Shown piece by piece: positions 8,740 through 11,894 of a DNA stretch of 11,894 bases. Every line of letters begins with the position of its first letter. The first letter of the stretch is position 1. The notes under the pieces are model-generated. The model was not told the DNA's origin. It ran no database searches and saw only the letters and a program-made list of their open reading frames with translations. Position numbers and translations under genes: made by a program. Source of the stretch: Bacillota bacterium (GTDB lineage: Bacteria; Bacillota_A; Clostridia; Clostridiales; Clostridiaceae); NCBI GenBank assembly GCA_021837545.1, contig JAKBFR010000072.1:1-11894 (forward strand), in the 5' to 3' direction.

Positions 8740-8894
8740 TCTTTCTCCCCCTTAGCATAATCAAGTGAAACTTGATTCAGGTGGGGTTTGATCCCCATCT
8801 GAATCTTAGTTGAACTTATCCACAAGCGTGCAGCCGTTATCTCCCACTTCATCTTTAGTGGGAGTGTTACGGATGCTAGCTGTCGGATAAACAT
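8736..8894 (-). CDS. Possible 52-codon small ORF across the palindromic element
   Basis: An open frame starts at ATG 8894 (MFIRQLASVTLPLKMKWEI...) and ends at a TGA overlapping the glgA ATG (ATGA overlap). It has no Shine-Dalgarno site and an in-frame stop lies four codons upstream. It reads straight through the large hairpin and both smaller ones, which constrain the sequence for reasons other than coding. Its codons (CTG, CGC, CAC, TTG) are richer in G+C than those of the neighbours. Most likely it is an incidental frame inside a mobile or RNA element. If translated, it would couple to glgA. Confidence 0.15.
   Translation of the reverse strand: MFIRQLASVTLPLKMKWEITAARLWISSTKIQMGIKPHLNQVSLDYAKGEKE
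8759..8777. repeat. Perfect 8-bp hairpin upstream of the glgA ribosome site
   Basis: AATCAAGT (8759-8766) and ACTTGATT (8770-8777) enclose a three-base loop, ending five bases from the glgA Shine-Dalgarno site. Its outer arm shares GATT (8774-8777) with the next hairpin, so the two cannot form fully together. No U-run follows, so it is not an intrinsic terminator. Confidence 0.6.
8774..8805. repeat. 13-position hairpin with one wobble or mismatch
   Basis: GATTCAG/CTGAATC and TGGGG/CCCCA arms enclose a six-base loop (8787-8792). The position between the two arm blocks is G-T on the plus strand but A-C on the minus strand, so the perfect fold is on the plus strand. This is compatible with a single-stranded DNA hairpin as well as an RNA one. 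Confidence 0.65.
8816..8890 (-). ncRNA. 75-base long imperfect palindrome, candidate structured RNA or guide-RNA scaffold
   Basis: TTATCC (8816-8821) pairs with GGATAA (8885-8890). Inside, ACAAGC pairs with GCTGT (one bulge), GCA with TGC, CCGT with ACGG, and CTCCCACT (8841-8848) with AGTGGGAG (8857-8864), around an eight-base loop, with small internal loops between. The whole segment thus folds into one rod. On the transcript strand it is followed by GTTCAAC, resembling the 3' end of TnpB guide-RNA scaffolds as I recall them. Glycogen transcripts from glgB to glgA would contain it. Structure is seen; the guide-RNA role is speculative. Confidence 0.4.
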
Positions 8895-8958
8895 ATCTGT
8901 ATATTATCAATTATTACGCCTTAGCAATAATTAATAATATTTTATCTTTGTATTTTTT

Positions 8959-11397
8959 CTATTCACCCATTTTTGAAAATTCATCATTCTCTTTAACAGA
9001 TAATTCTTCAATTAATTTAACTTCTTCTTTTATATTGATTTCATTTACTTTTAATATTAACGTAGCCATTGGTGGCACTTTTATTTTTATAGAGTATGGC
9101 TGATTTTGGAACGGTACTTTTTCAGCTACTAATGTTTCATCCATCGTTTGTCCTGAACCACCATATTTACTATCATCAGTATTAAATAGTTCTCTATAAC
9201 TTGTTAGGAATGGCACTCCAATTTGATAATCATAATATACTTCAGAAGTAAAGTTTATTACAAAAACTAATGTATCTTGATCATCTCTACTCCTTCTAGT
9301 AAAAATTAATACACTTTGCTCATTATTATCTGCTTCTATCCAATTAAATCCTTTATTGTCATGATCAAGCTCCCAAAAAGCTTTATTATTAACATATAAA
9401 TTATTTAAATCTTTAGAAAATAATTGTGTCTTTTTATGCATTTCTAAATCATCAATTAAATTCCATTCTAATTCTTTGTATTCTCTCCATTCTATTGTTT
9501 GTGCAAATTCACATCCCATAAATAGTAGTTTTTTACCTGGATGACCCATCATATACCCCATAAATGTTCGTAATCCTGCAAATTTATTCCATTCGTCTCC
9601 CCACATTTTATCTATTAGTGATTTCTTACCATGCACAACCTCATCATGTGAAAGAGGTAATAAGTAATTTTCAGCATGATTGTACATCATTGGAAATGTT
9701 ATATTTCTATGATTATTCTTTCTATATTTAGGATCTATTTCAACATATTCTAATGTATCATTCATCCAACCCATGTTCCATTTCAAATTGAATCCAAGTC
9801 CATCGTTAATAGGCGGTTTTGTTACATTAGCCCATGATGTTGATTCTTCTGCTATCATAAGCGCTGTTGGATATTCTGCAAAAACTGCTTTATTTAACTC
9901 TTTTAAGAAATCTATTGCTTCTAAATTTCCATTTCCACCATATTTATTTGGAACCCATTCTCCATGTGACCTACTATAATCTAAATATAAAATGCTGGAT
10001 ACAGCATCTACTCTAAGTCCATCAATATGAAATTCTCTATACCAATATAGTGCATTTGATATTAAATAGCTCTTTACTTCTCTCCTACCCAAATCAAAAT
10101 TGCAAGTTCCCCAACCTTTATTTTCAGCTCTCCACTCTTCTTGGTATTCATATGTTGGTGTTCCGTCAAATTTATATAATCCATGTGCATCCTTGCAGAA
10201 ATGTCCTGGAACCCAATCCATTATCACTCCTATATTTTCTTCATGTAACTTATTTATTAATTTCTTAAGTCCTTCCATTTTTCCATATCTACTCGTAGGT
10301 GAATAGTATCCTGTTCCTTGATATCCCCACGAAGCATCTAATGGATGCTCTACAAGTGGCATTATTTCAATATGTGTATATCCCATTTCTTTTACATATC
10401 TAGGTAATTCTTCCGCAATCTCTTCATAACTTAAAAATTCACCATCTTTATGTGTCTTCCAAGAACCTAAATGTATTTCATATATATTCAGCGGCTCCTC
10501 TAATACATTTATTTTATTTCTTTGACTAATCCATTTTTTATCATTCCATTTGAAACTTTTAGGTTTATAGACTATTGAATCATTACCTGGTCTTACTTCA
10601 TTTTGTATTGCATATGGATCAGCCTTATATTCTCCTTTTCCGCTCTCTTTTCCTATTATAAAATATTTGTATTTATCTCCATCCTTGGCCTCTGAAAAAA
10701 AGCCCTTCCATAATCCATTTTCGGTTATCTTTTCAAGTTTGTATTCATTTTTTACTTCAAAATTATTAAAATCACCAACCACATATATATCTTTAGCATT
10801 AGGTGCCCAAGTTGCAAATTGTACACCCTTCTTTCTTTTTTCAGTTTTAATATGTGATCCTAGTATGTTGTAAGTTTCATAATTTTTACCTTGATGAAAT
10901 AAATATGTGTTAAAACTAGTTATCTCAGTCTTATCTACTTTTTCTGTAACCTTTTTAACTGTGTCTTTTATTTCTTCAGTTTTAGTTTGTACTTCAGTTT
11001 GTTTCTTTGAAGATGCTTTTCTTGTTGGTGTAGCTGTCTTGCTTTTAGTAGCCACTGTACTTTTATCTGTTTTACTAGTAGTAGTCTTAGCCACTGTACT
11101 TTTTCTTGCACTAGTTTTCTTTACAGTTTCTTTCAATTCAACTTTATCTTCAATATTTTTTGCTATAATTTCCTTTTCTTTAACCGTTGACATACCCTTG
11201 TCAGATTCCAATTTTATCACTTCATTTGAAGTAACCTTCTTTTGTATCTTACGCTTGCTATCGGTTTTTGTATTTCTTTCTTTACCCAATGTTGAAGAAC
11301 CTCTTTTAGTAGTTATCTTCTTATCTTGTTCTATTAGTTTATTTATATTTTCTTCAACACCCATTTCCTCTTTATTGCTTTTACGCCTATCTTGCAT
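8959..11397 (-). CDS. glgB: GlgB, 1,4-alpha-glucan branching enzyme with a long basic N-terminal tail
   Basis: Creates alpha-1,6 branches in glycogen (GH13, cytoplasmic). From ATG 11397 the protein has 812 residues. Residues 1 to about 160 are a Lys/Thr/Ser-rich, presumably disordered tail; residues 89-134 alone hold 12 Lys, 2 Arg, 13 Thr and 7 Ser. A CBM48-type domain starts near GVQFATWAPN (about 191) with VVGDFNNF. The barrel has DWVPGHF (394-400), DGLRVDAV with nucleophile Asp464, MIAEEST with acid/base Glu517, and LSHDEVVHGK with His584-Asp585, so all catalytic residues are intact. A 24-residue charged C-terminal extension follows the last beta domain. Branching enzymes are usually about 630-730 residues; the excess is the tail. 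The frame is open up to an ATG at 11433, but GGGGG (11407-11411), nine bases before 11397, favours the shorter start; a Met at 11364 is a further alternative. It is the first gene of the cluster. Confidence 0.94.
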   Translation of the reverse strand: MQDRRKSNKEEMGVEENINKLIEQDKKITTKRGSSTLGKERNTKTDSKRKIQKKVTSNEVIKLESDKGMSTVKEKEIIAKNIEDKVELKETVKKTSARKSTVAKTTTSKTDKSTVATKSKTATPTRKASSKKQTEVQTKTEEIKDTVKKVTEKVDKTEITSFNTYLFHQGKNYETYNILGSHIKTEKRKKGVQFATWAPNAKDIYVVGDFNNFEVKNEYKLEKITENGLWKGFFSEAKDGDKYKYFIIGKESGKGEYKADPYAIQNEVRPGNDSIVYKPKSFKWNDKKWISQRNKINVLEEPLNIYEIHLGSWKTHKDGEFLSYEEIAEELPRYVKEMGYTHIEIMPLVEHPLDASWGYQGTGYYSPTSRYGKMEGLKKLINKLHEENIGVIMDWVPGHFCKDAHGLYKFDGTPTYEYQEEWRAENKGWGTCNFDLGRREVKSYLISNALYWYREFHIDGLRVDAVSSILYLDYSRSHGEWVPNKYGGNGNLEAIDFLKELNKAVFAEYPTALMIAEESTSWANVTKPPINDGLGFNLKWNMGWMNDTLEYVEIDPKYRKNNHRNITFPMMYNHAENYLLPLSHDEVVHGKKSLIDKMWGDEWNKFAGLRTFMGYMMGHPGKKLLFMGCEFAQTIEWREYKELEWNLIDDLEMHKKTQLFSKDLNNLYVNNKAFWELDHDNKGFNWIEADNNEQSVLIFTRRSRDDQDTLVFVINFTSEVYYDYQIGVPFLTSYRELFNTDDSKYGGSGQTMDETLVAEKVPFQNQPYSIKIKVPPMATLILKVNEINIKEEVKLIEELSVKENDEFSKMGE

Positions 11398-11406
11398 AAA
11401 ATCATA

Positions 11407-11411
11407 CCCCC
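11407..11411 (-). promoter_or_regulatory. Probable Shine-Dalgarno site for glgB
   Basis: GGGGG on the minus strand, nine bases before ATG 11397. It resembles the G-rich sites before glgA, glgP and glgD. The earlier ATG at 11433 has no such site. Confidence 0.5.
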
Positions 11412-11465
11412 ATCCATATTTTATCCCTCTCATAGTACTAAATTTATATTCTTATATTTTAACTT

Positions 11466-11494
11466 TTAATATCTATATATCTCTATCTTACCAA
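11466..11494 (-). promoter_or_regulatory. Candidate promoter of the glgB-glgA-glgP-amylase transcript
   Basis: TTGGTA (11489-11494), a 17-base spacer and TATTAA (11466-11471) on the minus strand would give a leader of about 60 bases to glgB. Each box has at least one mismatch to the sigma-A consensus, and the region offers several other AT-rich -10-like hexamers (for example TAAGAT just downstream of the -35). Treat as the best of several choices. Confidence 0.3.
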
Positions 11495-11496
11495 AT

Positions 11497-11505
11497 TTTG
11501 TCGTG
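11497..11505 (+). promoter_or_regulatory. Possible Spo0A box upstream of glgB
   Basis: TTTGTCGTG on the plus strand matches seven of nine positions of the Spo0A box TTTGTCGAA and lies immediately upstream of the candidate -35 element. Granulose accumulation in clostridia is tied to the onset of sporulation, which makes a Spo0A link plausible. The evidence is one short motif. Confidence 0.25.
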
Positions 11506-11671
11506 TATTTCACTTGTTTTCTATATTTTTTATGAAAATTATCAATTTAGTTAATTTTTTTTAAATTAATTATCCATATTTATTCATTAAAAACAAATAA
11601 TTTTAATTTATTGATTTTATAAGTTTTAAATTTGCAATAAGACTTGCTAGTTGTTTAATTGTTTTTATACA

Positions 11672-11708
11672 ATAAAAAAAAAGAGATATTTATTATAAAT
11701 TATCTCTT
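11672..11708 (-). terminator. Second intrinsic terminator downstream of the 5S rRNA
   Basis: On the minus strand AAGAGATA (11701-11708) and TATCTCTT (11681-11688) form the stem, with extra A/T pairs possible inside, followed by a long run of T (plus-strand A run ending at 11682). It lies about 90 bases beyond the 5S end and in tandem with the 11759-11792 terminator, as is common after rRNA operons. Confidence 0.8.
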
Positions 11709-11758
11709 CTTCAAATTCTTATTTACAGTTTTTAATATTATATTTTCTTTTAAAACAT

Positions 11759-11792
11759 AAAAAAAGATAGTTATATCAACTATCTTTTTTTT
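11759..11792 (-). terminator. First intrinsic terminator downstream of the 5S rRNA
   Basis: GATAGTT/AACTATC with a five-base loop, flanked by seven A on one side and eight T on the other, so it is a near-symmetric stem that can end transcription on the minus strand a few bases beyond the 5S gene. By symmetry it could also act on the plus strand. Confidence 0.85.
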
Positions 11793-11796
11793 ACAA

Positions 11797-11894
11797 TTAC
11801 CTCGCAACGTCCTACTCTGCCACACAGTCACCCGTGCAGTACCATCGGCGCTATAGACCTTAACTGTCCTGTTCGGAATGGGAAGGAGTGTTAC
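11797..11894 (-). rRNA. 5S ribosomal RNA, 3' part (5' end beyond the window)
   Basis: Read on the minus strand, the sequence contains the conserved 5S blocks: CCCATTCCGAACA, AGTTAAG, TAGCGCCGATGGTACTGC and GCAGAGTAGGACGTTGC. About 98 of the expected roughly 117 bases are present; the first 20 or so lie outside the window. The exact 3' end is uncertain by a few bases. It ends an rRNA operon transcribed in the same direction as the glycogen genes. Confidence 0.95.

Larger units (their letters stand above)
8756..8935 (-). mobile_element. Small palindromic element between glgB and glgA, possibly a non-autonomous IS200/IS605-type remnant
   Basis: About 180 bases with many nested inverted repeats and no transposase. 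In transcription order it shows a hairpin AATTATT...AATAATT with an inner GC/GC pair and CTTA loop (8909-8932), a 75-base imperfect palindrome (8816-8890), the sequence GTTCAAC (8809-8815), and two further hairpins (8774-8805 and 8759-8777). Hairpins near both ends, a scaffold-like fold followed by TTCAAC, and a core that is about half G+C in an otherwise very AT-rich region fit a non-autonomous member of the IS200/IS605 group, or the guide-RNA-like 3' part of a tnpB element. The 17-mer leader shared by glgA and glgD begins at 8755, so the right boundary is probably there. The exact left boundary and target site are not visible. Family assignment is inference. Confidence 0.45.
11434..11671. 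other. Very AT-rich upstream region of glgB, no gene seen
   Basis: This region lies between the rRNA-side terminators and glgB. It contains the candidate promoter (11466-11494) and a Spo0A-like motif (11497-11505), with A/T tracts further upstream. A long plus-strand open frame covering part of it is the antisense of the Lys/Thr-rich GlgB tail and is not a gene. Nothing else is supportable. Confidence 0.6.

Noticed and set aside
8759..8805. Hairpins before glgA as an intrinsic terminator or attenuator
   Set aside because: Neither stem is followed by a U-run in the transcript; CUAAGGGGG follows instead. A classic terminator is not present.
8756..8935. Known riboswitch in the glgB-glgA spacer
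   Set aside because: I looked for conserved cores I know (TPP, purine, T-box, glycine, cyclic-di-GMP, cobalamin, ydaO-type) and saw none. The symmetric rod with flanking hairpins fits a mobile-element structure better.
10907..11554. Long plus-strand open frame coding for a very hydrophobic protein
   Set aside because: It is the antisense of the Lys/Thr/Ser-rich tail of glgB; AAA and ACT codons read backwards give hydrophobic codons. No ribosome site, and it crosses the glgB promoter region.
1..11894. CRISPR array, tRNA genes or an intact transposase
   Set aside because: No regularly spaced direct repeats, no tRNA-like cloverleaf and no transposase-family protein motifs were found on either strand.

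Overview
The window is strongly AT-rich. It carries a complete glycogen (in clostridia, 'granulose') synthesis and breakdown locus, with every gene on the minus strand. The gene set (glgB, glgA, glgP, a GH13 amylase-family gene, glgC, glgD), the separate GlgC/GlgD pair, the low G+C and the G-rich Shine-Dalgarno sites point to a Firmicute, most likely Clostridium sensu stricto. The species cannot be named from this sequence alone.

Layout, in the direction of transcription (high to low coordinates). The right edge holds the 3' part of a 5S rRNA, followed by two intrinsic terminators that close an rRNA operon. Next come about 250 AT-rich bases with the likely promoter of the glycogen genes. glgB (branching enzyme) follows, with an unusual Lys/Thr-rich N-terminal tail. 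Between glgB and glgA lies a compact, G+C-richer, highly palindromic non-coding segment that looks like a small IS200/IS605-type derived element or a leftover guide-RNA-like scaffold. Then come glgA (glycogen synthase), glgP (phosphorylase) and a GH13 amylase-family gene, tightly spaced. A gap of about 270 bases holds a probable second promoter. glgC and glgD (ADP-glucose pyrophosphorylase catalytic and regulatory-type subunits) come next, followed by a terminator. At the left edge a near-consensus sigma-A promoter (TTGACA, 17 bp, TACACT) fires out of the window, most likely into another rRNA operon. The locus therefore appears to sit between two rRNA operons in the same orientation.

How the genes work together: GlgC, probably paired with GlgD, makes ADP-glucose. 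GlgA polymerises it and GlgB adds alpha-1,6 branches. GlgP releases glucose-1-phosphate when the store is used. The amylase-family protein would be expected to trim or debranch, but its catalytic Asp nucleophile reads Asn, its Glu acid/base reads Asp, and both conserved histidines are replaced. It is better seen as a probable pseudoenzyme, perhaps a glucan-binding or regulatory partner.

The strongest candidates for something new are this degenerate GH13 protein, the structured element inside the operon between glgB and glgA, and the basic tail of GlgB.
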